Made by a program: the position numbers and the translations under genes
The notes under the pieces: model-generated
The model's database searches: none
The model's input: the letters and a program-made list of their open reading frames with translations, nothing else
What the model was told of the DNA's origin: nothing
Part shown: positions 50,165 to 61,000 of the stretch, piece by piece
Layout: each line of letters begins with the position of its first letter
How positions within the stretch are numbered: position 1 is the first letter of the stretch
Assembly: GCF_022201045.2 (NCBI RefSeq)
Contig: NC_068557.1
Coordinates: 22,235,501 to 22,299,500 of the forward strand
Length of the DNA stretch: 64,000 nucleotides
From: Citrus sinensis
Taxonomy: Eukaryota > Streptophyta > Magnoliopsida > Sapindales > Rutaceae
Direction: 5' to 3'

Positions 50165-50878
50165 TATCTTTAATTTTGTTGAATTTTTGTAACATCTTTT
50201 TATCAAAGCAAGGACCCCCAAAAAAAAAAAAATTGTAATGCTAGCGGGTCCTTGTTTGCACTTATTTCAAATACATATCGCACATTTAATTTCCTTATAT
50301 GACCGTGTCAAAAAACACGAAAATTAGGGTAAATAATTTCAGCAACTTAGGACATGTTTGGAATTGTGACACTGTAATTTGTTTGTTTGAAAAAAAAAAT
50401 AGAGAATATAGTTATTATTGAGTGTTTGATAAATCATTAATTGTGGGGTAAAAATTTATGAAATTTGTGAGTATAATTTATTAAAATTTAAAATCAGTTG
50501 TTTTTATCAATTTATTTTAAGTCCAACTATTTGGGAGCAATTCAAAATAGGGCCTTAATTAGAATTTGCGTGACCATATTTTTTGTAATATATAATTTCT
50601 CAATAATATTGTTTATGATATCATTGGACATTTGTTACTTAGAGCCTCCGATGTCCGTCTCAGATATATTATTTAGAACAATAGTGATAGATGCACAAAA
50701 ACTAGCACAAAATAGTATACAATCACTACAAGAAAAATATTTGAGTACAAGATAATTCTTTTAACATCATTATTCTATAGACAATTTTTTTTCTCTTCTA
50801 ATTTTTCCCTCTGTTGTTTATTTTCATAGATTTGATTATTTATTTATTAATTTATCCACTTATGAAAAATTTTGTTAG
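50165..50878. other. Spacer after frameshifted UGT, with 9-bp inverted repeat
   Basis: CAAGGACCC (50209-50217) and GGGTCCTTG (50246-50254) flank a poly-A stretch just past the UGT stop. No gene is seen in the rest. Text near 50865-50890 (TTTTGTTAGCTCCAAGAGCT) resembles the last codons of UGT exon 2 and may be a remnant. Confidence 0.5.
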
Positions 50879-51734
50879 CTCCAAGAGCTTTAAGAAAAAA
50901 TTCGTATGACCTATGATGTATGATGCAAATGAGAAGAATGCGCAAAGTTGTTTACCCGACTGGAATGTGACATGATTTGATGGATCACCACCTCAAGTTT
51001 TTTAATTTATGAGCAGATGCGTCAAGTCACATTCGCAGACGTATGCAATGACTTCAAACAATTTATGATGCAAGATATATATTAGGCCACCTGCTACTGC
51101 TATGTTACGATTGAGTGTAACATACACACACTTGCAGTAACAATATTAATTATGGAATTTGTTATTATTGCTGTGAGTGTGTGTATATTACACTCAATCT
51201 ATTATAAGGTGACCCTAGCCACTTCGGCCTTGGTCGAAGTGGTGGGCTGCTGCCCTCACAAGCATTGTGAGGGCAGCGGTTCTAGCCCCCACAAAAGCAT
51301 TGTGGGGGCTAAATATTCTTTATATCCTTCTCCCTTGCGAAATGCAAGTGGAGTATGGACATCCTCTTCTGTGAGGGGTTATTTGTATTAGGCATATACT
51401 TCATAGAATTCATTGTAATAATGTAAGTCCCAATCATGTATATCTGATTGTAAATATCAGTGTAATACCTCTGCTATAATAAGCAGTTGTTGTAAATATC
51501 TGTGTAATGCAGTAATCTGATAATTAATCAGTCTCAAAAAAAAAAAAAAGGTGACCCTATATATTATGTCTTGAACTTTCCTATCAATTAATACATGAGC
51601 GACGGGATATATAGAGAGAGAGAGAGCAAAAAATAAATGGCGAATAATGAAAAGAAAGCTTCCTCCAGCAAATTGGCTCACTGTTTGGTCTTAACCTATC
51701 CAGGACAAGGCCATCTAAATCCCATGCTCCAATT
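50879..51734. repeat. Tandem duplication upstream of intact UGT, unit 1
   Basis: Unit 1 of a direct duplication with period 856 bp. It begins CTCCAAGAGCTTTAAG and contains spacer, promoter and the first ~33 codons of UGT exon 1. It equals about 514 bp plus a 330-bp SINE-like insertion and its 12-bp target duplication. Confidence 0.92.
51218..51547 (+). mobile_element. SINE-like retroposon with three hairpins
   Basis: A 330-bp insertion ending in about 14 A residues. The 12-bp duplication AAGGTGACCCTA flanks it (51206-51217 and 51548-51559). The other duplication unit has the unoccupied site at 52053-52064. The 5' part folds into three successive hairpins: CCACTTCG/CGAAGTGG; GCTGCCCTCACAA/TTGTGAGGGCAGC; TAGCCCCCACAA/TTGTGGGGGCTA. 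The sequence TGGTCGAAGTGG loosely resembles a Pol III A box and GGTTCTAGCCC a B box about 40 bp later. Target duplication plus poly-A indicates LINE-mediated retroposition. I do not recognise the family; it could instead be a retroposed structured RNA or mRNA 3' end. Confidence 0.8.
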
Positions 51735-51765
51735 CTCCAAGAGCTTTAAGAAAAAATTCGTATGA
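51637..51765 (+). pseudogene. UGT exon 1 5' stub
   Basis: Starts MANNEKKASSSKLAHCLVL, identical to the intact gene for most of the first 35 codons. It then runs through the duplication junction (QFSK joined to SFKKKFV) to a TGA, giving a 42-codon frame. It has a copy of the intact gene's promoter, so it may be transcribed upstream of that gene. Confidence 0.88.
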
Positions 51766-52241
51766 CCTATGATGTATGATGCAAATGAGAAGAAAGCGCA
51801 AAGTTGTTTACCCGACTGGAATGTGACATGATTTGATGGATCACCACCTCAAGTTTTTTAATTTATGAGCAGATGCGTCAAGTCACATTCGCAGACGTAT
51901 GCAATGACTTCAAACAATTTATGATGCAAGATATATATTAGGCCACCTGCTACTGCTATGTTACGATTGAGTGTAACATACACACATTTACAGTAACAAT
52001 ATTAATGATAGGATTTGTTATTATTGCTGTGAGTGTGTATGTTACGTATCATAAGGTGACCCTATATATTATGTCTTGAACTTTCCTATCAATCAATACA
52101 TGAGCGACGGGATAGAGAGAGAGAGAGAGAGAGCAAAAAATAAATGGCGAATAATGAAAAGAAAGCTTCCTCCAGCAAATTGGCTCACTGTTTGGTCTTA
52201 ACCTATCCAGGACAAGGCCATATAAATCCCATGCTCCAATT
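51735..52241. repeat. Tandem duplication upstream of intact UGT, unit 2
   Basis: Unit 2, about 507 bp. It holds the same spacer and promoter and ends inside exon 1 of the intact gene. It lacks the SINE-like insertion. The junction uses a shared CTCCAAGMGCTT motif. Confidence 0.92.
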
Positions 52242-53943
52242 CTCCAAGCGCTTACAACACAAAGGAATCAAAGTCACTTTCGTTACTACTCATTTCCTCT
52301 ACAAATCCTTGCATAGAAATTCATCAACCATCCCCATTGCTCTCGAGGCAATCTCCGACGGCTACGATGAAGGAGGTGCTGCACAAGCAGAGAGTATTGA
52401 CGCTTACTTGGAGAGATTTTGGCAAATTGGCCCGCAAACTCTTACCGAGCTAGTCGAGAAGATGAATGCCTCAAGTGTTCCTGTTGATTGCGTTGTATAT
52501 GATTCAGTTTTGCCTTGGGCTCTTGATGTTGCTAAGAAGTTTGGCTTGCTTGGAGCTACTTTTCTTACTCAATCTTGTGCTGTTTATTGCATATATTACC
52601 ATGCGAATAGGGGCTTTCTCAAACTTCCACTTACAGGCAATGAAATTTCGCTGCCCGGAATGCCCCCACTTGAGCCTCAAGACATGCCTTCAATCGTTTA
52701 CGATTTGGGCTCATATCCTGCTATCTCGGATTTGGTGCTGAAAAATCAATTTGATAATATTGACAAAGTTGATTGGGTTCTTTGCAACACATTTTATGAG
52801 TTGGAGGAAGAGGTAAATTCTATTACAAGTTTTTCAATAATTTTCCTTTTACTTTAGTGTGTGTGTATATATATAGAGTTTTTAATTAAGAATTTTTTAT
52901 CATATAAAAGTTAATAATAAGATAAAAAGAATAAAAAAATATGTAAATTCTAATATATTATAAGATAAAATGCACTGCATTGAAATTTATATTTTTTTAT
53001 CTTTATTTATTTATATCTTTAAAAAAATTAAAGATCCCTGATTTTTTTTTTATTAAGTGTGTGTATATAAAAAAAAGCTCGATTAAATGGTCAAATGATC
53101 GGGCAAAAAGTAGTCTAAACACATATATCACATGATTTTACCCATTGAACCAAAAAGTAGCCATGCAACATGCTTTCTGACATTAATTGACTTTAAATCT
53201 ATTTTGTCCAGGTAGCTGAATGGCTGGGGAGGCACTGGCCATTGAGGGCAATTGGACCAACTGTACCGTCCAAGTACTTGGATAAGCAACTTGAAGATGA
53301 CAAAGACTATGGTTTCAGCATGTTTATGCAAAGTAATGAATCTTGCATTAAATGGTTGAACGATCAGGCAAAAGGGTCAGTTGTTTATGTATCATTTGGG
53401 AGTATGGCAACACTAAAAATAGAGGAAATGGAAGAATTGGCTTGGGGTCTGAAAGCAAGTGACAAGTATTTCTTGTGGGTTGTCAGGGAATCAGAACAAT
53501 CTAAGCTTCCGGAAAACTTTTCAGATGAAACATCCCAAAAAGGCTTGGTGGTGAATTGGTGTCCACAATTAGAAGTTTTGGCACATGAAGCAACAGGATG
53601 TTTTTTGACACACTGTGGCTGGAACTCTACGTTGGAGGCTCTGAGCGTGGGAGTTCCAATGGTGGCAATGCCACAATGGACTGATCAGAGCACTAATTCC
53701 AAGTACATTATGGATGTTTGGAAAATGGGACTTAAAGCTCCCACGGATGAGAAAGGAATTGTCAGAAGAGAAGCAATTGCACATTGCATTAGTGAAATAT
53801 TGGAGGGTGAGAGAGGCAAGGAGATAAAACAGAATGCTGGTAAATGGAGAAATTTTGCCAAAGAAGCCGTGGCTAAAGGCGGAAGTTCAGACAAAAATAT
53901 TGATGAATTTGTTGCCAATTTGGTTTGCTCCAAACGCTTGTAA
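52144..53943 (+). CDS. UGT74-type UDP-glucosyltransferase, intact
   Basis: Transfers glucose from UDP-glucose to small acceptors in the cytosol; UGT74 (group L) enzymes typically form glucose esters of carboxylic acids such as auxins, salicylate or benzoates. The acceptor here is unknown. Exons 52144-52812 and 53212-53943 join in phase 0 (GAG|GTA) to 466 aa, normal for the family. Catalytic His26 lies in YPGQGHINP and its partner Asp120 in VVYDSVLPWALD. The 44-residue PSPG box covers 339-382 (WCPQLEVLAH to PQWTDQ) and ends in Gln, as in glucose-using enzymes; HCGWNS is intact. It is the only complete member of this array. Its 5' region, including the first ~33 codons, is tandemly duplicated, and a Copia remnant begins soon after the stop. 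The intron position matches all other copies. Confidence 0.95.
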
Positions 53944-53969
53944 TTCTTTGTGTGGTTGTTGATAAAAGA

Positions 53970-54165
53970 TAATTTGATATAGATTAAATAGCTCAAGGAA
54001 TGTATTATTTCTTCTTCACATATTTTCTTTACATTGTCCTATACAATTTATACAAAGATAAGGAGGTATTTTAGGACTGTGTTATGGCTTGACATAGGAG
54101 AGTTTCCTATTATATCCACGAAGATTGTGATTTGAGAAAGTTTAGGCTAAAATTAATACTAGCCG
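53970..54165 (-). mobile_element. Probable LTR portion of Copia remnant
   Basis: Lies directly beyond the 3' end of the Copia coding remnant, in the position of a 3' LTR on the minus strand. It has a TATA-like TGTATAAATTGTATAGG on that strand. I could not delimit TG...CA ends, so borders are approximate. The intact UGT stop is only about 30 bp away, so its transcript probably ends within this DNA. Confidence 0.4.
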
Positions 54166-54179
54166 TTGGTGTCAAGTCT

Positions 54180-56281
54180 TGAACTTAGTAAGCCTTTAGC
54201 TGGAAAATCTATTCCTTCCTTTTGTAGAGTTCATGATTGCCTTGCTGTGATTGTCTTGATTGTGGTTGATTTTAAATTGATTCTCATCAGCTCCCTTCAA
54301 ACTAGGAATTGCCACGGGGTGTATTCCAAGTTTGTGCCGAAAATTTGAGAACAATGCTTTGGACAATGGTTTAGTGAATAAATCTGTTGTTTACTGTGAT
54401 GATGGAATATATCTTGTGTTGAGTAGTCCACTTGTTACTTTTTCACGAACAAAATGATAATCAAGCTCAATGTGCTTGGTCCGTGCATGGAAAACATGAT
54501 TTTTTGACATATGGAGGGCGCTGATATTGTCACAAATAAGAACTGGAGGCTTTATCAGGGTTATGCCAATCTTTTTGAATATGTACGTAAGCCAAGTGAG
54601 TTTGACTGCCGTAGATGCCATGCAACGATATTCAGGTTCTGCACTCGAACGAGCAGCAACGGTGGTTTGCTTTTTCAAACTCCATGAGATACAATTTGAT
54701 CCAAGGTAAATGCAAAAGCCACTAGTACTTCGTCGAGTTAAAGGGCAACCCGCCCAATCTGAATCTGAGAACCCATAGAGTGTCAAGGAACTTTGTTTCA
54801 AATAGCGAAGTCCAAAGTTAAGTGTCCCTGTGAGGTACCGCAATATCCGTTTGACAGCTCGAAGATCAGCCTTCGTTGGTTGTTGGAATTTTTGACACAC
54901 TTTATTGACTGTATGTGTGATATCTGGTCTGGTAAAAGTGAGATATTGAAGGCTTCCCACTACTTGCCGATACTCAGTCGCATTGACGGGTTGTGCATCA
55001 TCAAATCTTGGTACCTCTTTCACAGCCATTGGTGTGGCAACAACTGTACTATCCTGCATCTTTATTTTGTTAAGTAAATCCCTTGCATATTTGGCCTGCG
55101 AAAGAAAGATACCTTGTTTAAATTTCTTGATGTCAATACCTAAGAAATAATTTAATGAGCCAAGATCTTTTAAGGCAAATTGAGAACTAAGAGTATGAAT
55201 GATGTGTTGAATTATTTTGTTATTATTGCCCGTTATTATCACATCATCAACATAACCAATAATAAAACAATATTAGATTCAAAATGCAGTATAAAAAGGG
55301 AAGTATCAGCCTTGCTATTTTGGAAGCCAAGATTAAGAAGTGCACGACACAAGCAATCAAACCATGCTCGCGGGGCTTGTTTAAGCCTGTAGAGTGATTT
55401 GTTCAATTTGCATACATGCAATGGTAGTTTAGGATTGACAAAACCTAGTGGCTGCTCCATGTACACCGTTTCATTTAAATGGCCATGAAGAAATGCATTT
55501 CTCATGTCAAGTTTTTTCATTGACCAGCTGAGATTCACGGCAAGGGCTAAGACAAGTCTAATTATTGTGTGCTTGATGACTGGACTAAAGGTTTCTTCAT
55601 AGTCAATTCCAGGAACTTGTGTAAACCATTTTGCTACAAGCCATGCTTTGAATCTTTCAATGGCTCCCGTATTTATGTACTTAATTCGATACACCCACTT
55701 GGACCTAATAATATTTGCATTTTTTAGTCTCAAAACAAGAGTCCATGTGTTATTTTGATTTAAGGCTTGAAGTTCTTCATTCATTGTAGTAACCCACTGA
55801 GGATATTTGAGTGCACTTTTCAATGTTTTTAGCTCAGTAGTAATAGATGTTTGCAATGCTAAACTGGGGTTATTTTTTAACTTATAACGGGTGACCATTG
55901 GGTGTGTATTTGAAATTGTTTCGGTTGAGGTCACAGGCTGATTGTTTGTGGTGGCTTTTGCTTGGGATAATGCATTCACAGGTTGAATTGGTAATTCAAT
56001 GGAAAGTCAATTAGATATATCAGGGAAGTCATGGTTGGTAATTTCAATCAAATTTTGGGGTTGAGTTGGCATGGCTATTGGCTATATTACAATTGGTAAG
56101 TTTGGCGTCATCACAACTTCTGAAATGTCCATGTTTTCAACAATTGTGGGCCTTTCACATGACTCTAAGCAACATCGTGGAAGTAAAGATGAAGAATTTG
56201 ATGGCATCAAATTGTCTTGCATCAAATTATTTTCTTCATTGCTAGGATATTCTTCATTGTTAAGTTTTTCCTGCTGTTGAG
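54180..56281 (-). mobile_element. Degraded Ty1/Copia pol remnant
   Basis: On the minus strand: a low-complexity region (from about 56280), then reverse transcriptase with KLDMRNAFLHGHLNETVYM and SLYRLKQAPRAWF (55979-55239), then RNase H with FSDSDWAGCPLTRRSTSG and KHIELDYHFVREKV (55242-54391). A frameshift sits immediately before the reverse transcriptase catalytic motif (about 55250). In-frame stops occur near 54388, 56014 and 56074. Integrase and gag are missing, because the Gypsy element starts at 56282. Inactive. Confidence 0.92.
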
Positions 56282-57587
56282 TGTTAGAAAATGCATATTT
56301 ATAAAGGAGAAAGCCGTCATTTTACATTTCAAGTCTTACTAACAACCCTTACTTTTATGTATTTAACCTTCTTGTGATTTAATTACATGTGTTTTATTTT
56401 AATTAAATATTTTATGTATTTTAGGGGCATTATAGTCATTTCACAATAAAGGAGAGATCAGACGGTAAAACGGACATCACTTTTGAACTCAGGACGATCG
56501 AAAACCTTAGGAGGAGCATAAAAGGAAAAATGACACTATTCATATGTACGGTACTAACTACGTTACTGTTCACAACACTGTTCACATAGACGGCTCGATG
56601 ACGTGGCATTGACTGATGATGTGGCATTGACTGATGAGGTGTCACGATCCTGTTGGGCTAAAATTCTTATGTACTGTTGATGGTGACGTGGCAGCATATC
56701 AGTGGATGAAAAATCTCGCGTACGGTACATGCATCACACAGGATTATTTTCAACCAAACCGCGTTACTGTTCATCCGCGTGGTCAAACCGTGGACTATTG
56801 ACTGATGACGTGGCGCAATCCTAAGCGTCCAAACTATTTTTAATCCGATGGCCATGATTTACTCCATGTATCTATAAAAAGGGGGCCTCCCCCCCCTATT
56901 TGATATCTCTGAATCCATTTTTGGGATCCATTTTCTGTAATTCCTTCTCCATCTTGTATTTTCTTCGTATTTTAATAAATTTCCATTTTGCCCCTAGTTC
57001 AACTATGAGTGGCTAATTTTCTTTCAAGCTTGGGTTGAAGGTGAAGTCTCAACATGTGTCATGGGCTTAATTTGGTAAATTTATTCTCTTCCCCTCTAAT
57101 TTTTGTGGATGTTTTGAATTCTCGTCGACAAATAATAATAGTCTTGTCTAGATACCGCCTTGGTTACACCGGCTCTCTAGTATAAGGTTATTATTATTTT
57201 GCACGATAAGCCCTTAGTACCATATTGATTAGAGCGTGGTTCATGAGGTGTGGATTCCCCCCTCATGATTTAATTGGCATTAATACGGATTATTTAGCCC
57301 ATGATGCATGTTGATACGGATCAAGATACCCAAGTACGTCAATTTAATAGATTTTCTCTTCAATTTATTCTCTCCATTGCAATTCCAATTTTAGAATTTA
57401 TTCTTGCCATTTTAATTTAAGTATTAGCATATTCCAAATCATTTCCACCATAAATCCAACTACCCATTTACAAAATTAATTCTATATATAATTAAAATCC
57501 ACCTCCTCGTGGGATCGACACTCGTCACCATTAGTCTATACTATAATAGATTCGTGCGCTTGCGAGTACATTAAAATTTGCACAACA
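56282..57587 (+). repeat. 5' LTR of the Athila-type element
   Basis: 1306 bp, from TGTTAGAAAATGC to TTTGCACAACA. It contains a TATA box at 56873-56880, an AATAAA-type signal near 56974, and small direct repeats around 56590-56640 (GTGGCATTGACTGATGA). Confidence 0.85.
56873..56880 (+). promoter_or_regulatory. LTR TATA box
   Basis: TATAAAAA in the context ATCTATAAAAAGGGGG, about 600 bp into the LTR. It is probably the retrotransposon's Pol II promoter. Confidence 0.65.
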
Positions 57588-57593
57588 AGTTTT

Positions 57594-57611
57594 TGGCGCC
57601 GTTGCCGGGGA
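57594..57611 (+). other. Primer-binding site, tRNA-Asp
   Basis: TGGCGCCGTTGCCGGGGA, six bases after the LTR end, is complementary to the 3' terminus of plant tRNA-Asp(GTC), the primer I know for Athila elements. Confidence 0.85.
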
Positions 57612-58068
57612 GGTAAGTAATTTTAATTCATAGAATTAATTTTTTGTGAATAATTTCTTTTAATTGTTTTCTTATATTTTTTTTAAAAAAAAGAAGAAAA
57701 AAAAAGTGAATCTACATTTAAAGGTTAGTATTTCTTTTCTTTTTCTCTTCTTTAACATTCTATAATTTAATTTTCAATTTATTTTTCTTTGTAATTTTTT
57801 TTTGTTTATCTTATTATTTTATTTATAGTTAATTTATTTCACGTATTTGTTTTTGTGTATTTTTATAGAAAGGTTGTAATAGCGCAATAAGGTTAGTATC
57901 GTAATTTCTCCCTTTTCTTCATTTTTATTTGTTTTGTTCCCATCTTTATTTTTATTTTTATTTTATTTGTTTTGCATGCATGGTCGTAGGTCATTATTAC
58001 CTAATCTTGAACCTATAGACCTTGAACTTGAGAAAACACTTCGCACACACAAACAAGTAAAAAATAAA
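57612..58068 (+). other. Retrotransposon leader
   Basis: T-rich untranslated leader between the primer-binding site and the first gag ATG. No other feature is seen. Confidence 0.6.
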
Positions 58069-61000
58069 ATGGATTTGCAACCATAGGAGAGGCCATTTAA
58101 GGATTATTTCAGTCCTTTAGCAAATTTGAGCACATCATGTATAAGATACCCAAATGTAGCTGCTAGGAGCTTTGAACTAAAACCTAGTGTGCTAAATTGT
58201 CTCCCCACATTTTATGGCCTAGAAAATGAGGACCCATATAATCATCTGAATGATTTTCATGCTATTTGTCAAACTTTTAAATACGAGAATTTTTCAGACG
58301 ATGATGTTAAACTTAGATTATTCCCATTTTCTTTAAAGGATAGAGCTCGTTCATGGTTAAATACTTTACCTGCTAATAGCATCACATCATGGGAACAAAT
58401 GGTAACAAAATTTTTAAATAAATATTTCCCAGTGCATAAAACCAATGTTATTCGCAGGGAAATCTCAGAGTTTACTCAAAGAGAAGACGAGCAGTTTTTC
58501 GAAACATGGGAGCGATTCAATGGGCTACTCTTGAAGTGTCCACATCATGGGTACGAGAAATGGCACCAATGCCAATACTTTTTGGAGGGATTACTACCAA
58601 ATGTGCAAGAATGGCTAATGGCAACAAGTGGAGGAGAGCTAATGTCAAAAAGTGCATCAGAAATTTGGGAATTCTTCCAGCGACAAGCAGATAATTCCCA
58701 ACAACAGAGTCGATCACTCAGGACTACTAGAAGAATTAAAGGAGTGAATGAGGTTCAAATTGGCGAATCAACTTCAGGAATCAAAGAAGTCAAGGAGATG
58801 GTTGAAGGTCTTGCTCGACAAATAGCATCGTTATCGACTGCTAAATCAACAGAATCACATGACCATGACTCATACTCAGATCAAGCCAATGTCATAGGTG
58901 TAATAAGAAAACCATCGAATTACAACCCATACTCCAACACATATAATCCTGGATGGAGAGACCACCCCAATTTTTCATGGTCTCAAGGATTCCAACATAA
59001 TGGACCAGCAGCTCCAGCTCCACCAATGCAACCAATTCCGCAAAATCCTCAAGCCTCTCAGCCCCCATTTAGACCATACAATCAGAACTAGAACTACTCT
59101 CAACCTAGACCATGGGAGGATTCATTCCAGAATCTCAAGAATCTTACTCACTCTACGATTGAGCAACAGAACCGCACCATTGATGGACTACGAAATGAAT
59201 TGAGAGCGGGCTTCAACTCATAAGCCCAATCAGTTTCAAGCCTCGAGAAGATGGTGGGACAACTTGCTTCTTCAGTTCAGACCTTGGCAATGACCGTTGA
59301 GAAAGGTAAATTTCCAAGTCAACCAGTGCCTAACCCTAAAGGAGTGCATGAAGCAAGTACCAGTTCACCGCAATAGCATGAAGAGGTCAAAGTAGTCATG
59401 ACCTTGCGAAAAAGAAAAGAAGTCGACAACAAAGTGGAGATGCCGGTGACAAAAGAAAATCAAATTGTACCTGTGAGTGTTGAGGACTCATCACCGGAGG
59501 AGAAAGAAGAAACCAACCCACGAGAATATGTTCCGAAAGCTCCATTTCCTCAGCGGTTAGCTAAAGGCAAGAAGGGAAAATCCACAGGTGAGATTCTTGA
59601 AATTTTCAAACAGGTAAGTGTTAACATCCCTTTGCTTGGTGCTATTAAACAAGTTCCATCTTATGCCAAGTTTCTTAAAGACCTTTGTACTAAAAAGAGA
59701 AACATGCATGTTCAAAAGAAGGCATTTTTAACAGAAAACGTTAGTTCTATACTCCAACATAAAATTCCTTTAAAATGCAAAGACTCAGGCTCCCCCACTA
59801 TCTCATGTAGTATAGGGAACCACACAATTGAGAATGCTTTGTTGGATTTAGGAGCTAGTGTAAATCTTTTGCCTTACTCTGTATTCGTGAAACTTGGACT
59901 TGGAGAATTACACCCAACTCCAGTGGTGTTACAGCTTGCAGATCGGTCCACGAAAATACCTCGTGGTATTGTGGAGGACGTGCTTATCTAGGTAGACAAG
60001 TTTTATTTTCCTGTTGATTTCATTGTAATTGACACTCAACCAATACAGGATTCGAGAAAGCACATCCCCATTATTCTAGGCCGACCTTTCTTGGCAACTG
60101 CGAATGCTCACATTCAATGCAGGACTGGAAATATGCAGTTGTCCTTCGGCAACATGACTATGGAGCTGAACACCTTCAACATTGCCAAACAACCTCACAA
60201 TGCAGATGATGAAATTGTTGATGTGGATTTAATTGAAACAATAGTTGATGATACTTTTCTTTCAAACCTTAGTGATGATCCTTTACAAACATGTTTAACT
60301 CACTTTGGTTTTGATTTTGATATTGACAGATCGGTTGATGAGGTCAACGCCCTGCTTGACTCAACACCATCTATGAACACTAATAAATGGAAGTCAAGAG
60401 TTGAACAACTAGCACCATCAGAGAATAAACTCATCCCATCATCAGAATCACCACCGAAACTCGAGCTCAAACCATTACCCAACACATTGGAATATGCATT
60501 TTTGGGAGAAGAAAGTACTCTGCCGGTAATCATCTCATCATCCCTAAATGACGAACAAAAAGGTAAGTTGTTGGATGTTTTGAAAGAGCACAAATGGGCA
60601 TTAGGATGGACCATAGCAGACATAAAAGGTATAAACCTAGTAGACTGCATGCATTACATTCACCTTGATGAAAATGCTAAATCTACTAGGGAAATGCAAC
60701 GTCGGTTAAATTCTAACATGAAAGAAGTTGTTAGAACTGAAGTCCTTAAGCTATTAGACGCATGTATCATTTACCCCATTTCTGATAGTTCATGGGTCAG
60801 TCTTGTGCAAGTTGTCCCCAAAAAGTCAGGAGTCACAGTAGTTACGAATGTTGATAATGAATTGATACCCACTAGAGTAACTACAGGATGGCGTGTATGT
60901 ATTGATTATAGGAAGTTGAATTCTGTCACACGTAAAGACCATTTTCCTTTACCATTTATTGATCAAATGCTTGATAGATTAGCAGGCCATGAATTTTATT

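Noticed and set aside
51218..51310. The hairpin cluster as a microRNA precursor
   Set aside because: Three short separate stems rather than one long foldback. Target duplication and poly-A point to a retroposon.
53569..53996. Minus-strand ORFs across UGT exon 2
   Set aside because: They are antisense shadows of a conserved exon. The same occurs at 49936-50154 in the paralogue.
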